Positions 26,988 through 34,881 of a stretch of DNA of 35,667 nucleotides are shown here, one piece after another. Under the pieces are notes generated by a model, which had not been told where the DNA came from, did no database searches, and saw only the letters and a program-made list of their open reading frames with translations. The translations under genes were made by a program, and so were the position numbers. Every line of letters begins with the position of its first letter. Position 1 is the stretch's first letter. Origin of the DNA: Phycisphaerales bacterium (lineage in GTDB: Bacteria; Planctomycetota; Phycisphaerae; Sedimentisphaerales; Anaerobacaceae); the NCBI GenBank assembly GCA_003141275.1, contig PLLM01000043.1, forward strand, positions 1-35,667, read 5' to 3'.

Positions 26988-27611
26988 TTACCAGGGGACG
27001 TTTTTCCTGTCGCCGCGTTTGCCGATAATGGTCTCATCCTGCCATGCTCTCAAACCTGTTGCCATGCTGGTCAACTGGAGCTGGAAATAGTATTCGACCT
27101 GTTGTTTATCGTTGTCGTAGCGGATGTTTCTCTGGATGATTTTGCCGGATACGCTGAGTTCCGGTGCGATAAGCTGGCCTTTGGCCTGAAGCGTATCCTG
27201 CTTGAATTCGCTTCCCTTTTCCGAATCTCTCACGTCACGGACGTCATAAATCATACTATCGCGGCCTGCTGTTCCGCCCCCGACTGTCGAGGTCATAGTG
27301 ACTAAGCCGCTGTCCATAAGCTCCTTTTCGACCTTTGCCATAAGCTGGTCGGTATCGATTCGCTGCATAGTGTCGTTGACGATTCGACCAGTAGCGACGA
27401 CGTATTTTCCGCCGCTTTCTTTTTTCAACGAGCCGGATTTAATCAGCGACTGGATCATCTGGCTTGCCGCCCTGTCGAAGTCGCGGTAATCGAGCTGCAT
27501 CACGGGCTTGCCCTGGTCGTTGATTGTGTCGATGTTCTCGGTTGGCGCAGTGCAGCCGACGAGAGTTACCGTTGAAGCGAATAATACAAAAGCCAATAGT
27601 TTCTTAATCAT
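26988..27611 (-). CDS. lpoB: LpoB-like penicillin-binding protein activator lipoprotein
   Basis: 207 residues with signal peptide and lipobox LVGC (Cys20), so an outer-membrane lipoprotein. The body matches the LpoB/COG3417 family: DFDRAASQMIQSLI, YVVATGRIVNDTMQRIDTDQLMAKV, ELMDSGLVTMTS, APELSVSGKIIQRNIR and YYFQLQLTSMATGLRAWQDE. In Escherichia coli LpoB reaches through the peptidoglycan to activate PBP1b. The short linker after Cys20 here (about 15 residues) is much shorter than in E. coli. The preceding gene is a YcfL-like lipoprotein 14 bp away, the same pairing as ycfL-lpoB in enterobacteria. It is the last gene of the operon. Whether it activates a PBP in this organism is inference. Confidence 0.88.
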   Translation of the reverse strand: MIKKLLAFVLFASTVTLVGCTAPTENIDTINDQGKPVMQLDYRDFDRAASQMIQSLIKSGSLKKESGGKYVVATGRIVNDTMQRIDTDQLMAKVEKELMDSGLVTMTSTVGGGTAGRDSMIYDVRDVRDSEKGSEFKQDTLQAKGQLIAPELSVSGKIIQRNIRYDNDKQQVEYYFQLQLTSMATGLRAWQDETIIGKRGDRKNVPW

Positions 27612-27625
27612 AATCCTGTCTCCGG

Positions 27626-28063
27626 TTAAATATTAGGGATTTTCCGCGTATTCATACGAAAATCAACTGCGGTTGTTCTCGGCGCAACGGCCTTGATGAC
27701 GAACGGGGCTTTTGCCGCCGCCGACCAGGTAAGCCACTTGCTGGTTGCCGAATCGATTGTGAGGCCCGCGTTATCGAGCCATTCAACCTTATATTCGAAC
27801 CTTATCGGGTTAAACGCCCTGTTGTGGCCCTGAATCTCAAGTTCCATAAACCCGTCTTTATTGACGTAGGTTACGGCCTTGTCGATTTCAAGCCCTTCCC
27901 CGATGACCCAGCTAAAAGCGTAAATCACCGGCTTGGTCGCGATGTTGACCACCGCATTGTCGCTTTTGACGTCTGCAGCCATATTGATTCTTTTGTCTTC
28001 CTGCTGGCAGCCCCACAGGCCCATCGCAACTACAAGCAGCAATGTATTAAGCATCAATCTCAT
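27626..28063 (-). CDS. YcfL-like (DUF1425) lipoprotein
   Basis: 145 residues, signal peptide with lipobox LWGC (Cys19). The mature part is one beta-sandwich domain of the DUF1425 type, with NGxxx-like segments FMELEIQGHNRAFNPIRFEYKVEW split by short linkers and ending TTAVDFRMNTRKIPN. E. coli ycfL stands next to lpoB, and the same order is kept here. The start is secure: GGAGGTG precedes the ATG by 6 bp. The gap to the COG3014 gene is 23 bp. Its molecular role is not established even in E. coli, though gene order ties it to the LpoB cell-envelope system. Confidence 0.82.
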   Translation of the reverse strand: MRLMLNTLLLVVAMGLWGCQQEDKRINMAADVKSDNAVVNIATKPVIYAFSWVIGEGLEIDKAVTYVNKDGFMELEIQGHNRAFNPIRFEYKVEWLDNAGLTIDSATSKWLTWSAAAKAPFVIKAVAPRTTAVDFRMNTRKIPNI

Positions 28064-28086
28064 ATTTCACCTCCGAGAAAAAATTC

Positions 28087-29475
28087 CTAAAATGCCAGGA
28101 CCTCACACACTGGTGTTGCCCCGGCGTTGATGATTCTAATATATACGATTGCGTTTTTGCAAGGGGGAATATGCACGTCAAACGCCGTATTGCCGCCGGC
28201 AAAAACCATGAGTACGCGACTTGGCGGTATGGCAAATCGGGCAACCTGAAAATCCTTCGGCAAAGCGGTCCATATTCGCACGTCCGCCGCGGTAGTCGCT
28301 GCGCTGTAAGCGGCCACAAGAAAAGCAGCTAATTTGCCGCCTTCATCGTTTTTTCGGCTACTAAGCACCGCCTGTGCCGCCGTCTTGACCGCAGCGGAAG
28401 CGATTGCCCTCATCAGGATGCCTTTGAAATCCTTGTTGAATTCGGTTTCGATTACGCGTTCCATATCCGCGACCTGCCTGGTCTGGTATTCGCCGTCGTC
28501 GGTCCTGATGGTCAGATAAGGATACGCGATGCTTCTCGGGCACAGCTTGGGCAGCGCAACGCCTGTGTAGTAAACGCGATTACTTACCAGAATCAGGGGC
28601 AGGTCTATTCGGGTCTCTCCTTTGGTGGGTCCAAGGCCGTTTTCAAATATCACCCAGCACTGGTTTTCCAGTTTCACTTTTCCGGAGGCGAGGTCATCCG
28701 CAAGCGCAAGGTCCTTTTTGATGTAGTCATTGTCGGGGACCATTCCCGCGGTCTCCTTCAGCAGGTCGGCTGCTCTGCTGTTTTCGCCTATAAGCAGGAA
28801 ATACACCCCCGCCAGGTACGTTGTGAAGGGATTCACAAAATCGGGATATGGCTCGAACTGGCTTAAGTTTGGGTAATTGGCGTTTACGACTGACTGAACA
28901 TCGGGGTTGTCTGCCATTGCGCGGGCGTCGGTTTTATTTTCTTCTTTTTCCTTGTCGAGCTTGGCTTCGAGCTTCCTGATTTCCTCGTTGAAGTGTTCCC
29001 GTGCCCGCATTTGCCTGTCTAAGGCGCGGTTAAATTCCACTCTTGCCAGGTCAGGTTTTTTCTCCGCGAGGAAATCGAGTGCCTTGTAGGTGTTGACCAT
29101 TATGCCGTCGTATTCCTGACCTTTGTATGGGACGACGTTGTCGTTTACGATGGTTGAGCCGACGGTGTCGAGAACTTCCGAGTTTGAAGCGAAGTGATTC
29201 ATCATTTCCTCGGCCTTGTCGAATGTCGCGATGCTGCCGGCGTGGTCAAGCTGGGCTTTTTGGGAGGCGGCAAGTTGGAGTGTCCAGAGAAGGTCGCTGC
29301 CCGACGGGTTATTGTCTTTCCCGACTTTGCCTTCGGCGAACTGCCCCGCCTGTTTGAAATTCCCCGATTCGAAATCATTGTTGAATTCGCCGAGATCATT
29401 CATCGCAGGGTTGCACCCCGTCAGACACAAGCCCGCAATCAATACCGAAATTACTGTTATGACTTTAATGCGCAT
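28087..29475 (-). CDS. COG3014-type lipoprotein with TPR-like helices
   Basis: 462 residues from the ATG at 29475, with lipobox LTGC (Cys21); a TTG 24 bp upstream would add eight residues before the signal peptide and is less likely. The N-terminal half is helical and tetratricopeptide-like (FESGNFKQAGQFAEG, YKALDFLAEKKPDLARVEFNRAL, YLAGVYFLLIGENSRAADLL), while the C-terminal half is mostly beta (WVIFENGLGPTKGETRIDLP). Proteins of this kind precede ycfL-lpoB genes in several gammaproteobacteria. It is the first gene of this three-lipoprotein operon. Biochemical role unknown. Confidence 0.82.
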   Translation of the reverse strand: MRIKVITVISVLIAGLCLTGCNPAMNDLGEFNNDFESGNFKQAGQFAEGKVGKDNNPSGSDLLWTLQLAASQKAQLDHAGSIATFDKAEEMMNHFASNSEVLDTVGSTIVNDNVVPYKGQEYDGIMVNTYKALDFLAEKKPDLARVEFNRALDRQMRAREHFNEEIRKLEAKLDKEKEENKTDARAMADNPDVQSVVNANYPNLSQFEPYPDFVNPFTTYLAGVYFLLIGENSRAADLLKETAGMVPDNDYIKKDLALADDLASGKVKLENQCWVIFENGLGPTKGETRIDLPLILVSNRVYYTGVALPKLCPRSIAYPYLTIRTDDGEYQTRQVADMERVIETEFNKDFKGILMRAIASAAVKTAAQAVLSSRKNDEGGKLAAFLVAAYSAATTAADVRIWTALPKDFQVARFAIPPSRVLMVFAGGNTAFDVHIPPCKNAIVYIRIINAGATPVCEVLAF

Positions 29476-29854
29476 ATCTTTTTTTACGCTTTGCCCCAAT
29501 TTGGAATAGCTTCAGAATAGCAATTTGCCGGCTATTGTCAAGAAAACATCGGATTTCATCGATATTCGCGGATTATCGCCGCTGCCCGGCGGAATAGACA
29601 GGCAAAAGCTTACGACAGAGGCCATAAACTGCCCAAATTATCTTTTGCATAATTTTGCTAAAAAATGCTTAACATTTTACTTGCTTGTCGTGTCTTATAG
29701 TTATAGATGTTGTTGTATTCGTTATCGGTTTTATGAGGAGAACCAGTTTTCGATGTAAAAACGCGCTTTTTAACACACTAACACACATAATTTCTCGTCC
29801 CGGACAGCCTGCGGTGAGCAAAGCCGAACCGGGTCGAGGGAAGGAGGAGCAAAG
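29476..29854. other. 379-bp divergent intergenic region
   Basis: Separates the lipoprotein operon (minus) and the giant secreted protein (plus), so promoters for both are expected here. No consensus pair stood out. Its right end holds a degenerate palindromic repeat and the inverted pair CCCGG (29799-29803)/CCGGG (29829-29833), directly before the ribosome site of the next gene. Confidence 0.5.
29813..29840. repeat. degenerate dispersed palindromic repeat near ribosome site
   Basis: TGAGCAAAGCCGAA and CGGGTCGAGGG resemble parts of the elements at 20444 and 23717. It ends just before GGAGG (29843-29847), so it lies in the 5' untranslated part of the next gene. Confidence 0.35.
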
Positions 29855-32800
29855 ATGTCTGCAAAAAGATTATTTCAGATTTCATCGCTAATTATCATCA
29901 TCACCGGCATAAAAGTCGAAGCAAGATCGGTTTATACGGGCGGAGTCGCTGAAGAATGGGTAGCACGCTACAGTGATGGTAATGATGAAAGAGCTGATGC
30001 TATCGCTTTAGACAGTTCTGGTAATATCTATGTAACCGGCTACAGCAATCACAACTCTACGACGATTAAATACAGCCCAAACGGCAATCAGATCTGGGTG
30101 ACAAATTATGTATGGAGTTGGGGAGGTTGTTCTTCTACACTAAGTTACGCACCTGCGGCCATTGCTGTAGATAGTAATGTTTATATAACCGGTGGAGGAT
30201 ACTCTTGCGGTGAGGCCAGCTATACAACAGTTACGTTCGACAAAAACAATGGCAATAAGATATGGGAGGCAACTCCTGATTGGGGCCCCCCCGTGGCTGG
30301 TGGCAGAGCCATCGCTTTAGACAATTCAGGTATTGTATATGTGACCGGTGGAGGGTGGACTGAGATAGGAGAACTATCCGAATGGTCTATGAGAACGTGT
30401 AAGTATGAATCTAACGGCAATTTGATATGGACATCGCATTACGCTGACCCTCTAGAACCGCCAGAGTTTCAGCATTGTTATAAAAGGTCTGGAGGCAGAG
30501 CCATTGCTATAGATAAGTCAGATAATGTATATGTGACTGGATCTCATTTTGGATGCTTTAAAGGACCTTCCGGTCTTGTGTGTAATTCGGGAGACGATTA
30601 TTTCACGATTAAATACGACGTAAACGGCAATCAGTTATGGGCTATACCTTATGATGATTCAAATCACGATGACTTTGCAACAGCCATTGCTTTAGACAAT
30701 TCGAATAATGTTTATGTGACTGGAGTGAGCAGTAACGGCACAAACAATGACTACGCCACGATTAAATATGACACAAACGGTAATCTGTTGCAGGTGGCAC
30801 GTTATCATGGCCCGGGGGCTGGTAACGACGGAGCTTCTGCCATTGCCGTAGATAGTTCTGGTAATGTTTATGTAACCGGCACCAGCACGGATTCAAACGG
30901 AGCATCTAGCTATGCAACGATTAAATACGACACAAACCTTAATCAGCAATGGGTCGCACGTTATAGCGGCTCAGCTTCAGCCATCGCTTTAGATAGTTCG
31001 GGTAATGTTTATGTTACTGGCACCAGCGACGGCGGTTGCACAGGCAACGACTATGCGACGATTAAATACGACACAAACGGCAATCAGTTATGGGTAGGGC
31101 GTTATAATGGCTTGGGTAATGGCGATGATGAAGCGACTGCCATCGCTATAGATAACTCAGGTAAGGTTTATATAACCGGCTATAGTATGGACATCAACGG
31201 AACTTACGACTATGCAACGATTAAGTATTCTTCGGGCAACCCTTCGACTGTAACCGATATGGCAATATTCGATGATGTTCATAATGGTGATTGTCGTAAG
31301 CCGGGGGACGAGATAACTTACACGATTGATTATAATTGTCCTGCCGAACAGACAAATGTCAACAATGTTAATATTCTCGATTACCTGCCGAATGACGTGG
31401 AGTTCATATCGGCGGATAGCAATGGAACTTATGACTCGCCTTCGAATACTGTTACGTGGAATATCGGGACTCTGTTACTTGGACATGGGGGTTCTGTCTC
31501 GCTAACGGTCAGGGTGAAATGTTCGCAGCCGGGCAGCACAATAACAAACCACTGCGAAATGAATGGCACCTGTATCGATCCCATATATGTTGACGAAAAC
31601 ACTCCTGTGTGCTGCTGTCCGACACTTACGAAGGTAGATAATACCACCGGCTGCGTCGGCCCCGGCAAGGATGTAAACTACACCATCTGCTATGCTGCTG
31701 GGGGTTACGGTGATACTAACGTTATGATTACCGATTACCTGCCGAATGAAGTGAATTATATTTCATCTGTCCCTGCTGGAACCCATAACTCTGATAACAA
31801 CACAGTTACTTGGGGCATAAACTTTTCCGCTGGTGCTTCCGGCTGTATCGAATTGGCGGTTCAGGTTAAACACAATGTCATACGAGGCGGCACAATCACG
31901 AATTATTGCCAGTTAATAGGAAACTGTGTCGATATAAACACCCATGACACCATTTCTGTGTGCTCGACGGGGTATCCAATTTACGTGGATATAAGCGCCA
32001 CAGGCGGCAATAACGGGTATTCGTGGGAGGATGCTTTCACAAATCTGCAGGATGCCCTCAAGGCAGCAAAGGACTTTAACTGTAATGAAATACGCGTGGC
32101 ACAGGGAATTTATAGGCCCGACATCAACTCCGCACACCCCAACAGGGCAGCGACATTCCAGCTTCTAAATGGAGTTGCCCTTTACGGCGGTTTTCCAATG
32201 GGCGGAGGGACGTGGGAAGACCGTAAGCCGAGTGTTTATGAAACAATACTTAGCGGAGACCTTCTTGGAAATGACCGCCAAGTCGCCGAACCCTGCGATT
32301 TACTTACCGACCCCTGCTGGGCGGACAATAGCTACCACGTTGTTACGGGAAGCGGAACGAATGCAACGGCCATCTTAGACGGCTTTACAATCACAGGCGG
32401 CGATGCTAACAGTGATTACCCTTATAGCTACGGCGGCGGGATGTACAACGACGATGGCAACCCAACGGTGAAGATCTGTAAGTTCAAATGGAACGCAGCA
32501 CAATCAGGCGGCGGGATGTACACAACGACAGACTGGGATGTCAACGCAACAATTACAAACTGCACATTCATTGAAAACTACGGAGATTCTGGTGGCGGGA
32601 TTTCAATTGGGGCTCGTGGAGTGGCGTATATTACAAACTGTACGTTTGTTGCAAACGGGGCCGATCCCGGTTATGGTAGTGCAATTTATGGAATTCCGTC
32701 AGGTCAATACCCAGATGTGGTAATAGTAACGAATTGTATCCTATGGGGTAATGAGAACGGGCAAATTTCTGGAGATATCGATGCCAATGTTACCTACAGC

Positions 32801-34213
32801 GATATCGATGGCGGATGGGCAGGCGTGGGAAATATCTACGAGTATCCGATATTTGAGGCGGATGGCTATCACCTGAAGATGTGCTCGCCTTGTATCGATG
32901 CCGGGACGAATATGCCTGCCGGTGGCCTGCCGGCTACGGACATCGACGGCCAAACACGAATAATGAGCGGCCAATGCGCCGGCGCAGCAGTCGTCGATAT
33001 GGGCGCTGATGAGTATTTGCCGGATTGTGATGCCCTGTTATATGCGCATTGTCTCAAGCCGGCTTGTAATGCGATAGCCGCTTTATACCTTGGAGTCCCA
33101 AATATAAACCTTACGTGGTGTCCGGGACGTCTTGCTGCCAGCCACGACGTTTACTTCGGCACAGATTATAGCGATGTAGATAATGCAACCATCTCAACGC
33201 CAATCATCTACAAAGGCCGACGAAGTGACCCTAATTATTTAGCCACCGGCCTTAAAGCAGGCAATACTTACTTCTGGCGAATCGATGAGGTCAACGGCGC
33301 TAATATATGGCGAGGTCCTGTTTATTCCTTCAGAACCGGCCTTTTCATCGACGATTTCGAGCGTTACAACAGCTTCGCTGATTTAAACGCCAACTGGCCG
33401 AATGGTTATCAGCTCACCCATGCCGGCGGGCCCGGCAATTGCACCAACCCTCTGGCCAAGGGCTATTCTGGACGCGCTTTGATAGAAGATGCAACCGGGA
33501 AGCATCTGCAATATACGTATAACAACGACAACACGCATTCCGAATGGAATGGCATGAACTTCTCAGAGACCAAAATTTCGTACAGCGGTTCTGGCGTCAG
33601 TTTTACAGGCGGCGGCGCTATTTCTCCCGAACCCAATACATTGCGAATCGATTATAAAGGCAGGGCAACTAACGCGGCTAATGTTATTAGCCCAGCCGGA
33701 TGTCCGTTACCGGACGGGAATGGTGATTTGGACAGGATGTATGTGGCGATTGAAGATACAGCGGGTAATGTAGCCATTTACCTGAATCCAGATCCCAATG
33801 CTCAGCTGGTTACCAACTGGACACCGTGGCCCATCCCTCTTAAAGACATCAACGACATCAACCACGGCATAGGCCCCGATGGCAATCCACATACTGTAAA
33901 TCTGAACGCGATAACCGGCTTCGCCATAGGTTTTGGAATACGTGGCGACACGGTCACGGGCGATCAGGATGGTGTCGATGCCAACAGCATAGTGATGTTC
34001 GACAATATCCAGTTAGAGCCGCCCTTCATACCGCAGCAATGCGGGCAATTACCCGCCGATTTTACCTGCGACTGCATAGTTAACTTCGCGGATTTTGCAA
34101 TAATGGGCGAAGAGTGGCGCACCAGCGGTATAAAAGCGGACATATACAAGGATGGGAATAACCGTGTGGATTTAATGGATTTGGCGGTGCTTGCGGATGA
34201 GTGGCTTAAATAG
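29855..34213 (+). CDS. giant secreted protein: SBBP propeller, 2x DUF11, beta-helix, dockerin-like end
   Basis: 1452 residues, exported (hydrophobic N-terminus SSLIIIITGI). Domains in order: residues about 30-465, eight SBBP-type repeats, each with a core like AIALDSSGNVYVTGTS followed by DYATIKYDTNGNQLW; about 467-706, two DUF11 repeats (YTIDYNCPAEQTNV..., LDYLPNDVEFIS and YLPNEVNYIS); about 707-1060, a right-handed beta-helix of the kind with IYVDISATGGNNGYSWEDAF and CTFIENYGDSGGGI, ending in CIDAGTNMPAG; about 1079-1160, a fibronectin-like module (YFWRIDEVNG); about 1164-1389, a jelly-roll-like domain starting FIDDFERYNSF; and 1401-1452, a dockerin-like pair (DCIVNFADFAIMGEEW, DGNNRVDLMDLAVLADEWL). 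GGAGG lies 7 bp before the ATG. The arrangement is typical for secreted surface proteins of Phycisphaerae. Function unknown. Confidence 0.88.
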   Translation: MSAKRLFQISSLIIIITGIKVEARSVYTGGVAEEWVARYSDGNDERADAIALDSSGNIYVTGYSNHNSTTIKYSPNGNQIWVTNYVWSWGGCSSTLSYAPAAIAVDSNVYITGGGYSCGEASYTTVTFDKNNGNKIWEATPDWGPPVAGGRAIALDNSGIVYVTGGGWTEIGELSEWSMRTCKYESNGNLIWTSHYADPLEPPEFQHCYKRSGGRAIAIDKSDNVYVTGSHFGCFKGPSGLVCNSGDDYFTIKYDVNGNQLWAIPYDDSNHDDFATAIALDNSNNVYVTGVSSNGTNNDYATIKYDTNGNLLQVARYHGPGAGNDGASAIAVDSSGNVYVTGTSTDSNGASSYATIKYDTNLNQQWVARYSGSASAIALDSSGNVYVTGTSDGGCTGNDYATIKYDTNGNQLWVGRYNGLGNGDDEATAIAIDNSGKVYITGYSMDINGTYDYATIKYSSGNPSTVTDMAIFDDVHNGDCRKPGDEITYTIDYNCPAEQTNVNNVNILDYLPNDVEFISADSNGTYDSPSNTVTWNIGTLLLGHGGSVSLTVRVKCSQPGSTITNHCEMNGTCIDPIYVDENTPVCCCPTLTKVDNTTGCVGPGKDVNYTICYAAGGYGDTNVMITDYLPNEVNYISSVPAGTHNSDNNTVTWGINFSAGASGCIELAVQVKHNVIRGGTITNYCQLIGNCVDINTHDTISVCSTGYPIYVDISATGGNNGYSWEDAFTNLQDALKAAKDFNCNEIRVAQGIYRPDINSAHPNRAATFQLLNGVALYGGFPMGGGTWEDRKPSVYETILSGDLLGNDRQVAEPCDLLTDPCWADNSYHVVTGSGTNATAILDGFTITGGDANSDYPYSYGGGMYNDDGNPTVKICKFKWNAAQSGGGMYTTTDWDVNATITNCTFIENYGDSGGGISIGARGVAYITNCTFVANGADPGYGSAIYGIPSGQYPDVVIVTNCILWGNENGQISGDIDANVTYSDIDGGWAGVGNIYEYPIFEADGYHLKMCSPCIDAGTNMPAGGLPATDIDGQTRIMSGQCAGAAVVDMGADEYLPDCDALLYAHCLKPACNAIAALYLGVPNINLTWCPGRLAASHDVYFGTDYSDVDNATISTPIIYKGRRSDPNYLATGLKAGNTYFWRIDEVNGANIWRGPVYSFRTGLFIDDFERYNSFADLNANWPNGYQLTHAGGPGNCTNPLAKGYSGRALIEDATGKHLQYTYNNDNTHSEWNGMNFSETKISYSGSGVSFTGGGAISPEPNTLRIDYKGRATNAANVISPAGCPLPDGNGDLDRMYVAIEDTAGNVAIYLNPDPNAQLVTNWTPWPIPLKDINDINHGIGPDGNPHTVNLNAITGFAIGFGIRGDTVTGDQDGVDANSIVMFDNIQLEPPFIPQQCGQLPADFTCDCIVNFADFAIMGEEWRTSGIKADIYKDGNNRVDLMDLAVLADEWLK

Positions 34214-34332
34214 CGGTGATGCGATAATTCAAGTTTGGCAAAAAAAGAGAATTTTTTTATTTTTTTGTTGCAGGTTTTGTAATTGAGCGGTAGAAGAGAA
34301 GCGTAATAGTTCTTTGGAAAAGAAATATGGTA

Positions 34333-34544
34333 ATCACGGGTCTCAAGGCGAAATCCTTGGGATAATCAAATGGGAACTCGGTTGAAAGCCGAGACCGACC
34401 CGCGGCTGTAAGCGTCTGTTCCGATGATGAATCGGAAGTCCGAAAGGCAAATATCCACTGTTTCTCGCTAATCTGTAGAAGAGATTGGTGCGGGGTGGGA
34501 AGGGGCCTTTAGGTAGGGCGCGAGTCAGAAAACCTGCCTGTGAT
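34333..34544 (+). ncRNA. cobalamin (B12) riboswitch aptamer
   Basis: Matches the cobalamin riboswitch core in order: GGGAACTCGGTTGAAAGCCG (34372-34391), ACCCGCGGCTGTAAGCG shortly after, and the closing B12 box GAGTCAGAAAACCTGCCTG (34522-34540) compared with the consensus AAGCCAGGATACCTGCC. The ends pair as the P1 stem: ATCACGGG (34333-34340) with CCTGTGAT (34537-34544), eight pairs with one G.T. The orientation is plus and the next gene is the PEP-CTERM protein at 34869. It is expected to lower expression when adenosyl- or other cobalamin is abundant. The deviations from consensus in the B12 box (AGAAAA in place of AGGATA) are worth noting. Confidence 0.88.
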
Positions 34545-34692
34545 GAATTAAGTGGTTGATGGAGTTCTCGTGGAATGGAACCCGGAGCCGGTGTGCTTTG
34601 GCATAGCCGGCCTGCCAGTTGCCTTTGTCTGTATTGGGCAAAGGTCTGATGTTTTGTATTGTGGCAGACGGTGTGTTTGGCTTGGTATTTTG

Positions 34693-34727
34693 AGCCGTCG
34701 TTCCTTTCGCGGGATGACGGCTTTTTA
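34693..34727 (+). terminator. intrinsic terminator in the riboswitch leader
   Basis: AGCCGTC (34693-34699) pairs with GACGGCT (34716-34722). The stem continues through a G.T and TTCC/GGGA to a 6-nt loop and is followed by TTTTATTTT. It lies 149 bp after the aptamer and 142 bp before the PEP-CTERM gene, so it is a candidate regulated terminator, although it seems to derive from a dispersed palindromic repeat. Confidence 0.7.
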
Positions 34728-34742
34728 TTTTGCGCGGATGGA

Positions 34743-34762
34743 TTCCCGCTTTCGCAGGAATG
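34743..34762. repeat. short palindromic repeat (ATTCCCGC...GGAAT type)
   Basis: ATTCCCGCTTTCGCAGGAAT is of the widespread type of small mobile palindromes found between bacterial genes. The terminator 21 bp upstream (TTTCGCGGGATGAC) looks like a second copy. Confidence 0.45.
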
Positions 34763-34830
34763 ACATTTGGAAAGGATGGTGCAAGGGCAACAGAGGTTGC
34801 CGGATTCAGATGTGACGGAGAGGGGTAACA

Positions 34831-34881
34831 ATGACGAGAGAATTTATTAGAATTTTGGAGAAGGGAAAATGGCTTCGGTGA
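34831..34881 (+). CDS. possible 16-codon leader ORF overlapping the PEP-CTERM gene
   Basis: ATG at 34831 preceded by GGAGAGGGG (34817-34825), a better ribosome site than that of the main gene. It encodes MTREFIRILEKGKWLR and stops at TGA 34879-34881, 13 bp into the next gene and in another frame. Such an overlap would couple translation of the two. It could equally be chance. Confidence 0.4.
   Translation: MTREFIRILEKGKWLR

Larger units (their letters stand above)
34214..34868 (+). other. 655-bp leader region with riboswitch, terminator and short ORF
   Basis: Contains an A/T-rich stretch after the dockerin gene (34233-34270) that could end its transcript weakly, the cobalamin riboswitch (34333-34544), a hairpin CCTTTG/CAAAGG (34622-34644), an intrinsic terminator (34693-34727), a second palindromic element (34743-34762), and a 16-codon ORF overlapping the next gene. 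No protein gene of normal size is present on either strand. Confidence 0.7.

Noticed and set aside
29732-29891. short frame before and into the giant secreted protein gene
   Set aside because: Overlaps the real start in another frame; the GGAGG site serves the ATG at 29855.
34233-34270. A-run/T-run after the dockerin gene as a terminator
   Set aside because: The only stem is A-T pairs without a G+C-rich part, so it is too weak to call as a terminator.
34343-34831. 162-codon minus-strand frame over the riboswitch
   Set aside because: Its DNA is explained by the cobalamin aptamer, terminator and palindromic repeats. The translation shows repeat-derived words such as CHSCESGNPS and no family.
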